Shown here: piece by piece, positions 28,296 through 36,660 of the stretch
Numbering within the stretch: the stretch's first letter is position 1
How the letters are laid out: the number at the start of each line of letters is the position of its first letter
DNA from: Streptomyces sp. NRRL F-525
GTDB lineage: Bacteria > Actinomycetota > Actinomycetes > Streptomycetales > Streptomycetaceae
Direction of reading: 5' to 3'
Length of the DNA stretch: 64,000 nt
Assembly (NCBI RefSeq): GCF_000716605.1
Contig: NZ_JNXE01000035.1
Location: 52,561 to 116,560 of the forward strand
The notes under the pieces: generated by a model
The model's database searches: none
What the model was told of the DNA's origin: nothing
What the model saw: only the letters and a program-made list of their open reading frames with translations
Position numbers and translations under genes: made by a program

Positions 28296-29390
28296 CTAGA
28301 AGGCGCCAGCGCGCAGGTGCTGCGTGAGGTTCTCAAGGATCTCGCGCAGCCACGGGCTGCCGCTGGCCGGCAGCCGGACCAGCGTGTGCTGGAAGGCTCC
28401 CGAATCGGCCCGGAACAGATAACCGGGGCGCGGCGTGGGCGGGTTGTCGCGGAGGACGCCGTGGGGCATGCCGCCCGACGCGGGGTTGGGCAGGCCCGGC
28501 TCGGGAGAGGCCAGCCACAGCCAGACCCCGTACGGCAGCGGTACCGCGTATGCCGGGCCGGTGTGGGTCCAGGTCTCCCCCGTCTGCGGGTGGTCCGGCA
28601 CGAGGAGTATGTCGGCGTCCGCGTCAGGGACGGGCAGCCCCGGTCCGGCGAGGACGGCGCGCCGCGCGGGCAGGCCCCCGGGCAACAAGGCGTCGAGGGC
28701 TCGTTGGAACACCTCGCTGATCAGGCCGTCCGGGACGGTCACGGACCGGCCTTCCGAGGCCACCAGCAGGTGGGCAAGCGCCCGTCCGGCCGCCGCCTCC
28801 CACCGCGGGCTCCACGACCACCAGTGGTTCGAACCCGCCCGGGATCCCCACCTGGTGATCGGCTCGAACGGGGGTGTGCCCTTCCCCTCCACCGCCAACT
28901 CCCCCCATGGGAGCGGTGCGTCGTCGGCGTCGACGAGGAGGCGGCGCACGGCGTTCGGGGCAAGCCACACCGCCTGCCAGAGCGAGCAGTCGTCGATCCG
29001 GCTCGCCACGGCCAGGCCACACGACTCGCAGGCCATGTTGGGGCCGTCCGCCCCGTCGAGGCCGCAGCAGTAGCCGCCGCCCCGCTCAGGGACCAACAGG
29101 GTGCCTCGGGCGTCCCCGGGTGAGATGACTGTCGCGCCGGGGGCGCCGTCGGACAGGGCGTGGACCGGCGCGTAGACGCCGCGGGCTGCCGCCTCGTCCG
29201 GATCGATGTCCTTCCACGCCCGCCACGGCGGTCCCCAGGGCTCAGGATCCACGGCGAACGTGCCCGACTCCATGAGCACCGGGAGCTGAATCCCGTTCCC
29301 GTACTTCTGATGGGCATGAGGCGGCAGGGCGACCTGGGACAAGGGGGCGGTGAGTCTGGCGTCACACCCGGCACACACGAAGACGAACAA
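28296..29390 (-). CDS. Hypothetical protein with N-terminal zinc-ribbon-like cysteines
   Basis: 364 residues, not a family I can name with confidence. The N-terminus has CAGCDARL (Cys7 and Cys10), and a second pair occurs in ACESCG (about 120-125) with CC just before it. Two split CxxC knuckles could bind zinc. The rest is tryptophan- and proline-rich (NHWWSWSPRWE), without membrane segments. It reads convergently with msrA. GC is normal for the genome, unlike the next gene. Homologues are, as far as I recall, confined to Streptomyces-like genomes. Confidence 0.7.
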   Translation of the reverse strand: MFVFVCAGCDARLTAPLSQVALPPHAHQKYGNGIQLPVLMESGTFAVDPEPWGPPWRAWKDIDPDEAAARGVYAPVHALSDGAPGATVISPGDARGTLLVPERGGGYCCGLDGADGPNMACESCGLAVASRIDDCSLWQAVWLAPNAVRRLLVDADDAPLPWGELAVEGKGTPPFEPITRWGSRAGSNHWWSWSPRWEAAAGRALAHLLVASEGRSVTVPDGLISEVFQRALDALLPGGLPARRAVLAGPGLPVPDADADILLVPDHPQTGETWTHTGPAYAVPLPYGVWLWLASPEPGLPNPASGGMPHGVLRDNPPTPRPGYLFRADSGAFQHTLVRLPASGSPWLREILENLTQHLRAGAF

Positions 29391-29521
29391 ATGCCCTCCG
29401 CTTGAGAAACAGGTGCATCCTCACAGCTCGACGGCGACCGGCCAACCCGTTTTTCATCTCTCTCGGGGCGTGACTACTGGCTCCGCTTCGCAGAGCGTCC
29501 AGGACGAACGGGCTACGCGCC

Positions 29522-30343
29522 TCAGGCTTCGTCGGCTCCGGTAACCGATGGACCGACGAACACCGCCAAGTAGCGAAACTCTCCGCCTGCTCCGCCCTGC
29601 TCGGAGTACGTCTCCCATTCGAGAGGGTATGCACCTCGCAGACTGCATGTGTTCGGCTCGTAGGTTCCCTCGGCCCAGAGCAGGGTCCCGGTGAGTTCCC
29701 GCCCGTGATGAATGCGGAAGTCGTGATCCCGAGTACGGCGGCGGCCGGGGTCCGGTGGAGTCCACAGGGACGCCTCGTTGGTCAGCATGAGGGCGAGACC
29801 GTTCTGGTCGCGCCGCCGGCAGAAGCGCTCCAGCCTCGCTATGTCCCGGACGAAGTGAAGGCGAGCGAGGTCAGTGGCGCCATGCGCCTTCAGCGCGTAG
29901 TCCTCGGCCGGAGTACCGGTCGTGCCCGTCCAGCTTCGGGTGAAGTACTTGAATTCGATCGCGGTACGGCTCTCAGGACCGAGGCACAGAAGGTCCAGGT
30001 ATTCGGTCCTGCCCGCCACGCGCTGCGGCACCTCAAGCCTGGAGTGCACGTCCGACGCCAACTCCCAGAGCACCCGGGCAAAACTGTGCTGAAGGTCGGC
30101 TTCCGAGTGGAAGACCGGCCTCTGCTGACAGAGCTTCGCCATGACGTCGTCGAGCAAGGCGCGTTCAGCGATGACGGCCGTGCGGTCCGTCGGAGCCGTG
30201 GTCACGGCTCCATTGAAGTCCTTCCACACCTCAACTCTCAAGCTCCGCAGTGCCCTTCGGTCTCCCCCGACCAGGCGGAGAAGGCAACTCCGCCGAAGGG
30301 ACGCTGTTGGTGCTTCCGAGCGGCGAAGCGCAATCGGAAACAC
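29522..30343 (-). CDS. Hypothetical protein with a PD-(D/E)XK-like nuclease core
   Basis: 273 residues as the full frame, but the first about 45 are atypical; GTG 30205 (starting TTAPTDRTAV) is a likely true start. The core runs FHSEADLQHSFARVL, then RTEYLDLLCLG, then TAIEFKYFTR. This E...D...ExK order and spacing fits the restriction-endonuclease-like fold (Glu in the first helix, Asp after a strand, E-x-K in the next strand). It may be a solitary defence nuclease or a repair-like protein. The DNA from about 29.4 to 30.35 kb is visibly AT-richer than its neighbours, which suggests lateral transfer. No methyltransferase lies nearby. Confidence 0.6.
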   Translation of the reverse strand: MFPIALRRSEAPTASLRRSCLLRLVGGDRRALRSLRVEVWKDFNGAVTTAPTDRTAVIAERALLDDVMAKLCQQRPVFHSEADLQHSFARVLWELASDVHSRLEVPQRVAGRTEYLDLLCLGPESRTAIEFKYFTRSWTGTTGTPAEDYALKAHGATDLARLHFVRDIARLERFCRRRDQNGLALMLTNEASLWTPPDPGRRRTRDHDFRIHHGRELTGTLLWAEGTYEPNTCSLRGAYPLEWETYSEQGGAGGEFRYLAVFVGPSVTGADEA

Positions 30344-30404
30344 GGCACGGCGGTTGACGGACGTGACAACGTGCAGCGCTCAGCCGTGGGCACGCCCCCG
30401 AACC

Positions 30405-32867
30405 TCACAGTGAGAAGCCGTAGGCCCCGGCGCCGTACGTCACCGCGGCGGTCGTGCCGTCGGCGAGGACTCCGGTGATCCGGAAGTACGTCGTGTCGCC
30501 GTGGACCAACGGCACGTAGGTCTTGAAGAGGGGGCCCTTGGAGCTCGCGATCTTGCTCACTCGTTCGTAGGTGTGGGTGGTCGGGTTCCACTTGTCCAGG
30601 TGGTACTCGGTGATCGTGCCGCAGAGGGTCTCGTCGTCGCAGGTCCACTGGACGTAGCCGAGGGTGCCCACGGTGGCGGGGTTGGTGATGGTGAGCGGGC
30701 CGGTGTTCTCGCCGCGGGCTTCGTCGGGCCTGTTGTCGGGTTCGGTGATCGTGACCGTGGTGGCGTCGGCCCAGGGAATGTGGTTGTCCCAGCGGTCGAG
30801 CGCCGCGACGAAGAAGGTCACCGTCTCGCCGTCCAGGGGGCCCGCGCACAGCAGCGCGTTCGGTACGTCCCGGTCCGGGAACGTCGACCCGGCGTCGCTG
30901 CACCCGGTGCTGTCGTAGTGGATGCTGCCGTCGGGCCGCTGGACGACGCGGGCGGCGACGTAGCGCAGGCCGCTCTCGGCGGGGGCGTCCCAGCTCAGCA
31001 CGATGCCGTCCGCACGCGGGGTCGCGGTCAGGCCGGTGAGCGCGGGCGGGGGGACGCTGTCGGGGGTCACCGTGACCGGGTCCGACATCGGGGAGACGTT
31101 GCCGGCGGCGTCGGTGACCACGGCGGCGTAGGTGTAGGTGGTGCCGTCGAACGCCGGCAGTGCGTCCGTGTAGGTGTCGATCGACGGTGAGGCCGCCGTC
31201 ACCGTGGCGAGGAGTTCGGGGTCGTCGCCGAGGGTGTCGCCGGTGGAGCGGTAGAGCTTGAGGGTGCCGCCGGTGCGCAGCTCGTTCAGGGTGCCTTCGC
31301 TGGGCTGGTACCAGCTGACGTTGAGGGAGCTGACCGTCCCCGACTTGTGGGACACGGCGAGGACGGGGGCCGTCGGAACGATCGTGTCGGGCGGGGTGAC
31401 CGTCAGGACGGGGGTCCGCTCGGACCCGTTCCCCACGCGGTCGGTGGCCTGGACGACGTACTGGCGGGGCCTGCCGTCGGTTGCCACGTCGGGGTCGGTC
31501 CAGGTGGTCTTGTTGGTCGGCCCCATGGAGATCCAGCCGCCGTCCGCGACCTGTCGGTAGACCTGGTACGGGTAAGCGGCGAGGTCCATCTCCTTGTTGG
31601 GCGCCCAGGTGACGGTGGCGGAGCCGGCGGCCTCGTCGTACGCCACCTTCGTCCCGGTGGGTGCGAGCGGGGCGACGTCGTCCGGGCCCGAACCGCCGGG
31701 CGTGTAGGCGAACTTGACGGCGGCGGAGCCGGTCCAGTTGACGTAGTCGACGCGCAGGGTGTGCGTGCCCTGGGGGACGGTCAGGGTGACGGTCTTGGAG
31801 ACGGTGGCGGTGCCGTTCTTCCACAGGTCGATCTCGCGTACGCCGTCCAGGTAGACGCGGATGCCGTCCTGGCCGGAGGCGGTGAACGTGAAGGGGCCGC
31901 CGGAGCCGAAGTCGCGGGTGATCTGCCAGCGGACGCCGAAGTTGTCCTTGCCGACGCCGGAGACACCGGGCGAGTTGGCGCCCCAGTTCTCGCTGATCGT
32001 GGTGTCGGTGTCGGTGCGCTTGGGGGTGCCGGTGAGGGTGGTGTTGGCGAAGTACTGGCGCAGGTAGGTCGGGTTGCCTGTGACCGAGACGTCGGCCGTT
32101 CCGGCGGAGGTGTTGCCCGACCTGTCGACCGCGCGGACCTCGTAGAGGTGGGTGGTCGTGCCGGCGGTGGTGTCGGTGAAGGTGGTGCCGGTGACCGTGG
32201 CGAGGGGGCTGCCGAAGGAGGCCTGGTCGGGGGTGCGGCGGTAGACGCGGTAACCGGCCACGTCCATCTCCTTGTTGGCCGACCAGCGCAGGAGGTTCCG
32301 CTTGGCGCCGGCGTCGCGCGCGATCGCCAGGCCGGTCGGTGTGAGAGGCGCGACCCGGTCCACGGTGGCTCCGGTGCGCGGGGTGTAGCCGAACTTGACG
32401 GCCGCGGAACCGGTCCAGTTGACGTAGTCGACGCGCAGGGTGTGCGTGCCCTGCGGGACGGTCAGGTTGACGGTCTTGGAGACGGTGCTGGAGCCGTTCT
32501 TCCACAGGTCGATCTCGCGTACGCCGTCGAGGTAGACGCGGATGCCGTCCTGCCCGGACGCGGCGAACGCGAAAGGCCCCCCGGAGCCGAAGTCGCGGGT
32601 CACGGTCCAGCGGACGCCGAAGTTGTCCTTGCCGACGCCGGTCACGCCTGGCGCGTTGGCGCCCCAGTTCTCGCTGATCGCCGTATCGCAGTCCGTGCGC
32701 TTCGCCGCACCCGAGAAGGCGGTGTTCGCGAAGACCTGCCGAGTGTAGGTGTTCGTCGTGCAGGCCGCCGCCGACGCCGGCGAGGTGGCCACCGCGGCGA
32801 GACCGCCCGTCAGCACGGTCACCACCGCGGTCGCGGCGGCCAGACGGGATCTTCCGACACTGCTCAC
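30405..32867 (-). CDS. Secreted protein with two PA14 domains and fibronectin type III repeats
   Basis: 820 residues from GTG 32867, with AAAAGGGGA upstream. A signal peptide (about 1-34) is followed by PA14 domain 1 (about 40-163), Fn3 (about 170-262), PA14 domain 2 (about 268-390), and three or four further Fn3-type domains to the end. The two PA14 copies share long identical runs (for example YLDGVREIDLWKNG and HTLRVDYVNWTGSAAVKF), also at DNA level (31698-32066 and 32379-32750). PA14 modules bind carbohydrate. There is no catalytic domain, so an adhesin or matrix role is likely. The gene is monocistronic. Confidence 0.82.
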   Translation of the reverse strand: MSSVGRSRLAAATAVVTVLTGGLAAVATSPASAAACTTNTYTRQVFANTAFSGAAKRTDCDTAISENWGANAPGVTGVGKDNFGVRWTVTRDFGSGGPFAFAASGQDGIRVYLDGVREIDLWKNGSSTVSKTVNLTVPQGTHTLRVDYVNWTGSAAVKFGYTPRTGATVDRVAPLTPTGLAIARDAGAKRNLLRWSANKEMDVAGYRVYRRTPDQASFGSPLATVTGTTFTDTTAGTTTHLYEVRAVDRSGNTSAGTADVSVTGNPTYLRQYFANTTLTGTPKRTDTDTTISENWGANSPGVSGVGKDNFGVRWQITRDFGSGGPFTFTASGQDGIRVYLDGVREIDLWKNGTATVSKTVTLTVPQGTHTLRVDYVNWTGSAAVKFAYTPGGSGPDDVAPLAPTGTKVAYDEAAGSATVTWAPNKEMDLAAYPYQVYRQVADGGWISMGPTNKTTWTDPDVATDGRPRQYVVQATDRVGNGSERTPVLTVTPPDTIVPTAPVLAVSHKSGTVSSLNVSWYQPSEGTLNELRTGGTLKLYRSTGDTLGDDPELLATVTAASPSIDTYTDALPAFDGTTYTYAAVVTDAAGNVSPMSDPVTVTPDSVPPPALTGLTATPRADGIVLSWDAPAESGLRYVAARVVQRPDGSIHYDSTGCSDAGSTFPDRDVPNALLCAGPLDGETVTFFVAALDRWDNHIPWADATTVTITEPDNRPDEARGENTGPLTITNPATVGTLGYVQWTCDDETLCGTITEYHLDKWNPTTHTYERVSKIASSKGPLFKTYVPLVHGDTTYFRITGVLADGTTAAVTYGAGAYGFSL
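31698..32066. repeat. PA14-domain internal duplication, copy 2
   Basis: This stretch encodes residues about 268-390 of the secreted PA14/Fn3 protein. It is nearly identical in DNA to 32379-32750 over most of its length, so it reflects a recent tandem domain duplication or gene conversion. Confidence 0.8.
32379..32750. repeat. PA14-domain internal duplication, copy 1
   Basis: This stretch encodes residues about 40-163 of the same protein. One clear difference is a Cys60 (TDCDTAIS) where copy 2 has Thr. Cys60 could pair with Cys36 in the mature N-terminus, stabilising only the first domain. Confidence 0.8.
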
Positions 32868-33261
32868 TGAGTCCCCTTTTGGACACGTGGCTGCCCCGCA
32901 GGCAGTCCTACCGGGAAGAGGGATTCATGAGAGCAGCCTGTGGTTGTACGGCAAAACGGTTTCTTGTCGCTTTCGATGACAGGGCGTCGGCCGACCGCGT
33001 CGATTTGCGCCGCTTCGCCTCGACTGCGGCCGACGGACCCGCCGGTTCGCGACAGCCGAGGCCGCGTCGGCTGCGACAGCCAGGGCTCCTCGCCCGGCTG
33101 TTGCCACAGGAACCCCCATATCCTGTCGGAGACGAACTTATTGCCCACCTACGGGGATGACGGTTTGCTTCACTCACCAGCCGGCCGCGACCGATGGGTC
33201 ATACGGCAGCGCAGGCCCGCCGGGACCGGAGTGTCCCGCCCGACCGTCGTAGCGCCGTCCG
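32868..33261. other. Intergenic stretch with AT-richer DNA and a gene remnant
   Basis: 394 bases without an intact gene. About 32930-33000 is clearly lower in GC than the surroundings. The only recognisable content is a decayed DUF4291-like tail (annotated at 33091-33160). The promoter of the PA14 gene must lie near 32880-32950, but no convincing -35/-10 is seen. A promoter for the DUF4304 gene would lie at 33170-33250. Confidence 0.6.
33091..33160 (+). pseudogene. Remnant of a DUF4291 gene C-terminus
   Basis: The frame ending at the TGA 33158-33160 reads LLPQEPPYPVGDELIAHLRG. It matches the C-terminal LLPRERPYPLGDELLAHLRG of the intact DUF4291 gene 1.2 kb downstream in 16 of 20 positions, including the same stop position. 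Upstream of it the frame has no similarity to DUF4291. This is best read as the tail of a deleted paralogue. Confidence 0.7.
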
Positions 33262-33711
33262 ATGGCTGACGGCTCCGCGCCCACCGCGCAGCAGGCGTTC
33301 ACCGCGCTGATGCGCGCACGGATCGCTCCCGGGCTGCGCGCGCTCGGCTTCAAGGGTTCGGGGCAGACGTACGAACTCCCCCATCTCGAGACCTGGGCCC
33401 TCATCGGCTTCCAGAAGTCCGCGCACAACACCGCGGGGCAGGTCGAGTTCACCCTCAACATCACCGTGGCCGACAAACTCGGGTGGGCCCAGGCCCGCAG
33501 ACGCGAGCCGCACCTCCCCGCCCGCCCCAGCCCCAACACCGTCTACGGCCCCGACGCCTGGCACAGCCGCATAGGCCGCCTCCTCCCCGCGAACCGCGAC
33601 ACCTGGTGGACCATCTCACCCACGACCGACCCCGAGCCGGTTGCCCGCGGGGTCATCAGCGCGGTGACGGAGTACGCGCTGCCGGCGATCCGGGAGCGGC
33701 GGCGTTCGTGA
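33262..33711 (+). CDS. DUF4304 domain protein
   Basis: 149 residues. The DUF4304 pattern is visible: an N-terminal helix and then RIAPGLRALGFKGSGQTYELP, followed by WALIGFQKSAHNTAGQVEFTLNI and an acidic/aromatic C-terminus (DTWWTISPTTDPE). The family is small, cytoplasmic and of unknown function, and is often found in accessory or toxin-immunity neighbourhoods. The ATG at 33262 has no strong ribosome site. It is followed by the DUF4291 and DUF3885-like genes on the same strand, so a loose operon is possible. Confidence 0.78.
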   Translation: MADGSAPTAQQAFTALMRARIAPGLRALGFKGSGQTYELPHLETWALIGFQKSAHNTAGQVEFTLNITVADKLGWAQARRREPHLPARPSPNTVYGPDAWHSRIGRLLPANRDTWWTISPTTDPEPVARGVISAVTEYALPAIRERRRS

Positions 33712-33801
33712 AGTACCGGGCTGGGCGGCCGAGTTGCTGAGCCGGCAGGCGAGTGGTGCTGGGGCCGGGCAACTGAACGGCCGTCGAAAACCGGTGGCTT
33801 C

Positions 33802-34425
33802 ATGAACCGCCCGGCCCCCACCCTGTACGCCATGGAAGAACCGCAGCGCGGAATCCGTGCGGTCCACTCGGAGTCCACGGTCACCGTCTACCAGGCGTAC
33901 GCCCCGGAGATCGGCCTGCCCGCCGCCCGCGAGGGCCGCTTCCCGGCTGCGTGGAAGCGGGACCGGATGACATGGATCAAGCCGTCGTTCCTGTGGATGA
34001 TGTACCGCTGCGGCTGGGGTACGAAGGCAGGCCAGGAGACAGTCCTCGCTGTCGAGATCACGCGGGACGGCTTCGAGTGGGCGCTGCGGCACGCGTGTCT
34101 GTCGAGTTACGTCAGGGGGGTGCACCCCGACCGAGCCGCCTGGCAGCGTCAGTTGAAGCGTGCGCCCGCTCGGGTGCAGTGGGATCCCGAGCGGGATCTG
34201 CGCCTACGGCCGCTGCCCCACCGTGCGCTGCAGCTCGGGCTGTCCGGTGAGGCCGTGCGCCGCTACGCCGACGAGTGGACGGTCGCCATCCGCGACGTGA
34301 CACCGCTCGCCCACGAGATCCGGGCCCTCGTCAGCGGCGGCGACCCGGACTCCGCCGCCCAACTCCTGCCCCGGGAACGCCCCTACCCACTGGGCGACGA
34401 ACTCCTCGCCCACCTGCGGGGATGA
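33802..34425 (+). CDS. DUF4291 domain protein
   Basis: 207 residues. Hallmarks of DUF4291 are present: IRAVHSESTVTVYQAYAPEIG near the N-terminus, RMTWIKPSFLWMMYRCGWGTK in the centre, and the C-terminal PYPLGDELLAHL. The last motif recurs in the family as the closing segment. Biochemical function is unknown; the conserved Lys/Arg/Trp-rich centre suggests a nucleotide or nucleic-acid ligand, which is speculation. ATG 33802 is used; ATG 33832 is an in-frame alternative. The next gene starts 3 bases after the stop, so the two are likely co-translated. Confidence 0.85.
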   Translation: MNRPAPTLYAMEEPQRGIRAVHSESTVTVYQAYAPEIGLPAAREGRFPAAWKRDRMTWIKPSFLWMMYRCGWGTKAGQETVLAVEITRDGFEWALRHACLSSYVRGVHPDRAAWQRQLKRAPARVQWDPERDLRLRPLPHRALQLGLSGEAVRRYADEWTVAIRDVTPLAHEIRALVSGGDPDSAAQLLPRERPYPLGDELLAHLRG

Positions 34426-34428
34426 CGG

Positions 34429-35028
34429 ATGGGCACCGGCGACGACGTACCGACACCGCTCGCGGCGCTGTGGCGGGAGCGGCGGCCTGCGGGTCCGCCC
34501 GTCGCCCACACGTTCCGCGGTACGTATGCGGACCGCTGGGTGCGGTTTCACAGTCTTCCCGGCTCGAAGCGGTACCCGGAGGGGGAGGACGAGTACGCGA
34601 TCGTGCTGCACCGGTACAACACCGTCCTCGACGAGTTGTTCGCCGGCACAGAGGTGTTCGTGGTGACCGTGGACTGGTCGGACACCCCGACCGGGCCCGC
34701 CCCCCACCCGGAACCGCGCCGGACGCTGCACCCCGGCGGCGTCCCCTGGTGGACCGAGTCGGACGAGGACGACCCCGACCCGGAGTTCCACACCCACACC
34801 CGCTTCTACGCCGACCGGCGCCCCTGGCGACACGGCCGCGTCGACGAACTGCTGCGCGCCGTGGCGGACGACGCGCTCGCCGGAGTGTTCGTCACCGACA
34901 CCGGCCTTCAGCGCGTCCACCACCCCTACGACGGTGGCGCCGACGTCATCCTCACCACGTCCGCGGAACGGGACCGCCTGCGCGCGAAGCACGCCGACTG
35001 GCTGTCCGTCTGGCCGTCGGGCCTCTGA
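34429..35028 (+). CDS. Hypothetical protein resembling DUF3885
   Basis: 199 residues, starting 3 bases after the DUF4291 stop. The stretch WVRFHSLPGSKRYPEGEDEYAIVL followed by HRYNTVLDELF recalls the DUF3885 family. It is acidic, with a DEDDPDPE run and many Trp/His residues, and no membrane segments. It appears to be part of a small operon of uncharacterised cytoplasmic proteins (DUF4304, DUF4291 and this gene). No motif allows a functional call. Confidence 0.65.
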   Translation: MGTGDDVPTPLAALWRERRPAGPPVAHTFRGTYADRWVRFHSLPGSKRYPEGEDEYAIVLHRYNTVLDELFAGTEVFVVTVDWSDTPTGPAPHPEPRRTLHPGGVPWWTESDEDDPDPEFHTHTRFYADRRPWRHGRVDELLRAVADDALAGVFVTDTGLQRVHHPYDGGADVILTTSAERDRLRAKHADWLSVWPSGL

Positions 35029-35039
35029 CGGAACAACCG

Positions 35040-36164
35040 GTGACTGCGCCGGTGCCGCTACGCTCCCCTGTCGTGCAGCAGACGCGTCTCGACACCGGTC
35101 GGATCCGGGCCGCCCGCCGGGTGATCGACCCGGTGTTTCTCGGCACTCCGTTGTATCGCTGCGAGGCGTTGGAGCCCGGTCTCGGGTGTGCGGTGAGCAT
35201 CAAGCTCGAGACGGCGAACCCGGTGCGCAGTTTCAAGGGGCGTGGCACCGAGGTGGTCGCGAGTCTGCTCGCCGAGCACGGTCCGCGGGCCGTGGTGTGC
35301 GCGAGCGCGGGCAACCTCGGCCAGGCCCTCGCCTGGTCCGGCCGTGGCCGGGGGCTCGACGTGACCGTCGTGGCGTCACGGTTCGCGACGACGGCCAAGC
35401 TGGATCGCATCCGTGCGTTGGGCGCCGGGCTGGAACTGGTGGACGGCGACCACGAGTTGGCGCGCGAGCGGGCGGCCGCCATCGCGCGGTACGACGGCAT
35501 CCGGCTGGTCGAGGACAGCCTCGACCTCGAGACCTGCGAGGGCGCGGCGACCATCGGCCTGGAACTGGTGGAAGCGCGGGAAGGAGCGAACCCGGGAGCA
35601 CAGGCGAAACGGGCCGACCTCACCGACCAGGCCGACCAGGCCGACCAGGCCCAACTAGCCGAACAGGCCCAACTGCCAGTCCCCGCCCCGCCGTTCGACG
35701 CCGTCCTGATCGCTCTCGGTGGCGGAGCCCTGGCCACCGGCGTCGGTCATGTGCTGAAGGCCCTCGCGCCCGGTGTCGAGGTGATCTGCGTCCAGCCGCT
35801 GGGCGCACCGGCGTTGACCCGCTCGTGGCACGAGCGGCGCGTCGTCACCACCGACTCGACCGACACCATCGCCGACGGCGTCGCCGGGCGGTGTCCCATC
35901 CCAGCCGTCCTGGACGATCTCCTCCTGGTCGCCGACGACGCCGTACTCGTCCAGGAGGCGTCGATCATCGCCGGGATGCGCATGCTCCTCGACCACGCCG
36001 GCCTCGTCGTCGAACCGTCGGCCGCGCTCGGCATCGCGGCGATTTTGGAAGACCGCGACCGTTTCGCGGGCCGACATGTGGTCACAGTCGTGTGCGGCAG
36101 CAACGTCGACGGGGACGCCTATCGCCGCTGGGTCGGCGCGGTGGCCCTCCCCCACAGCGTCTGA
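35040..36164 (+). CDS. PLP-dependent threonine dehydratase/serine racemase-like enzyme with low-complexity insert
   Basis: 374 residues from GTG 35040 (GGAA upstream); GTG 35073 is an alternative. It is a fold-type II PLP enzyme: the lysine lies in NPVRSFKGRGTE, the phosphate loop in CASAGNLGQALA, the glycine loop in ALGGGALATGV, and the C-terminal strand in VVCGSNVDGD. The catalytic core matches threonine dehydratase-like proteins without an ACT domain. An insert of about 35 residues (around 185-217) just before the central domain crossing is Asp/Glu-Gln-Ala repeats encoded by a 9-bp tandem (35625-35669). That segment is probably a disordered surface loop. Substrate is not predictable. Confidence 0.82.
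   Translation: MTAPVPLRSPVVQQTRLDTGRIRAARRVIDPVFLGTPLYRCEALEPGLGCAVSIKLETANPVRSFKGRGTEVVASLLAEHGPRAVVCASAGNLGQALAWSGRGRGLDVTVVASRFATTAKLDRIRALGAGLELVDGDHELARERAAAIARYDGIRLVEDSLDLETCEGAATIGLELVEAREGANPGAQAKRADLTDQADQADQAQLAEQAQLPVPAPPFDAVLIALGGGALATGVGHVLKALAPGVEVICVQPLGAPALTRSWHERRVVTTDSTDTIADGVAGRCPIPAVLDDLLLVADDAVLVQEASIIAGMRMLLDHAGLVVEPSAALGIAAILEDRDRFAGRHVVTVVCGSNVDGDAYRRWVGAVALPHSV
35625..35669. repeat. 9-bp tandem repeat inside the PLP enzyme gene
   Basis: Three exact GACCAGGCC units are followed by CAACTAGCC and GAACAGGCC, keeping the reading frame and encoding DQA/QLA/EQA triplets. Multiples of 9 bp allow length change without frameshift. Confidence 0.85.
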
Positions 36165-36185
36165 CCCCGTTACTCAGAGGGCGTC

Positions 36186-36509
36186 GTGAAAGGGTGCGGC
36201 GTGATCCATTCCCTGCGCTTTTTCTTCGAGGCCGGCGTAGACGTTCCGTTGTGGCCTGACGACATGGACAGCCCTTACGGCTATCCCTGCGAGCTGGAGC
36301 GCCTGCCGATCACCCCGGCCCTCCAGGCCGAGCTGGCGCGGCTGAGCGAGTGGTACCAGTCGTCGATCGACTGGGACTGTCCGCCGGACCCGTCCCCGTG
36401 GTCGGACGAGGAACTGCAGCTGTTCACCCAGCAGTCGGACACCGCGCTGGAGGCGCTCCGCAGCGAACTGGGCGCGGGCTGGACCGTCCGGGACCAACGC
36501 CTCGTGTGA
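36186..36509 (+). CDS. Small acidic hypothetical protein
   Basis: 107 residues from GTG 36186; GTG 36201 (starting IHSLRFFFEAGVDVPLWP) is also possible. It is acidic and aromatic, with DDMDSPYGYPCELERLP and SEWYQSSIDWDCPPDP, and has no membrane segment. It resembles short Streptomyces proteins found beside Rhs, SMI1 or other immunity-type genes, but I cannot assign a family. It begins 22 bases after the PLP enzyme gene on the same strand. Confidence 0.6.
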   Translation: MKGCGVIHSLRFFFEAGVDVPLWPDDMDSPYGYPCELERLPITPALQAELARLSEWYQSSIDWDCPPDPSPWSDEELQLFTQQSDTALEALRSELGAGWTVRDQRLV

Positions 36510-36660
36510 CAGGCCGCGCGTCCATCCTCCGTATCCCCCGGAGTTCAGGACCTGACTCGTCCACACAGGCCCCGACCCCGCCAAAACGCCATGTGTCAAG
36601 CATTTCGGCCTCGTTCAGAATGACCGGCGGCCGCGCCCTCCCCGCCCTACGATCCCGCAC

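Noticed and set aside
32879..33160. 93-codon plus-strand frame as an intact gene
   Set aside because: Only its last 20 residues match a family (DUF4291 tail), and the rest is unrelated; treated as a pseudogene remnant.
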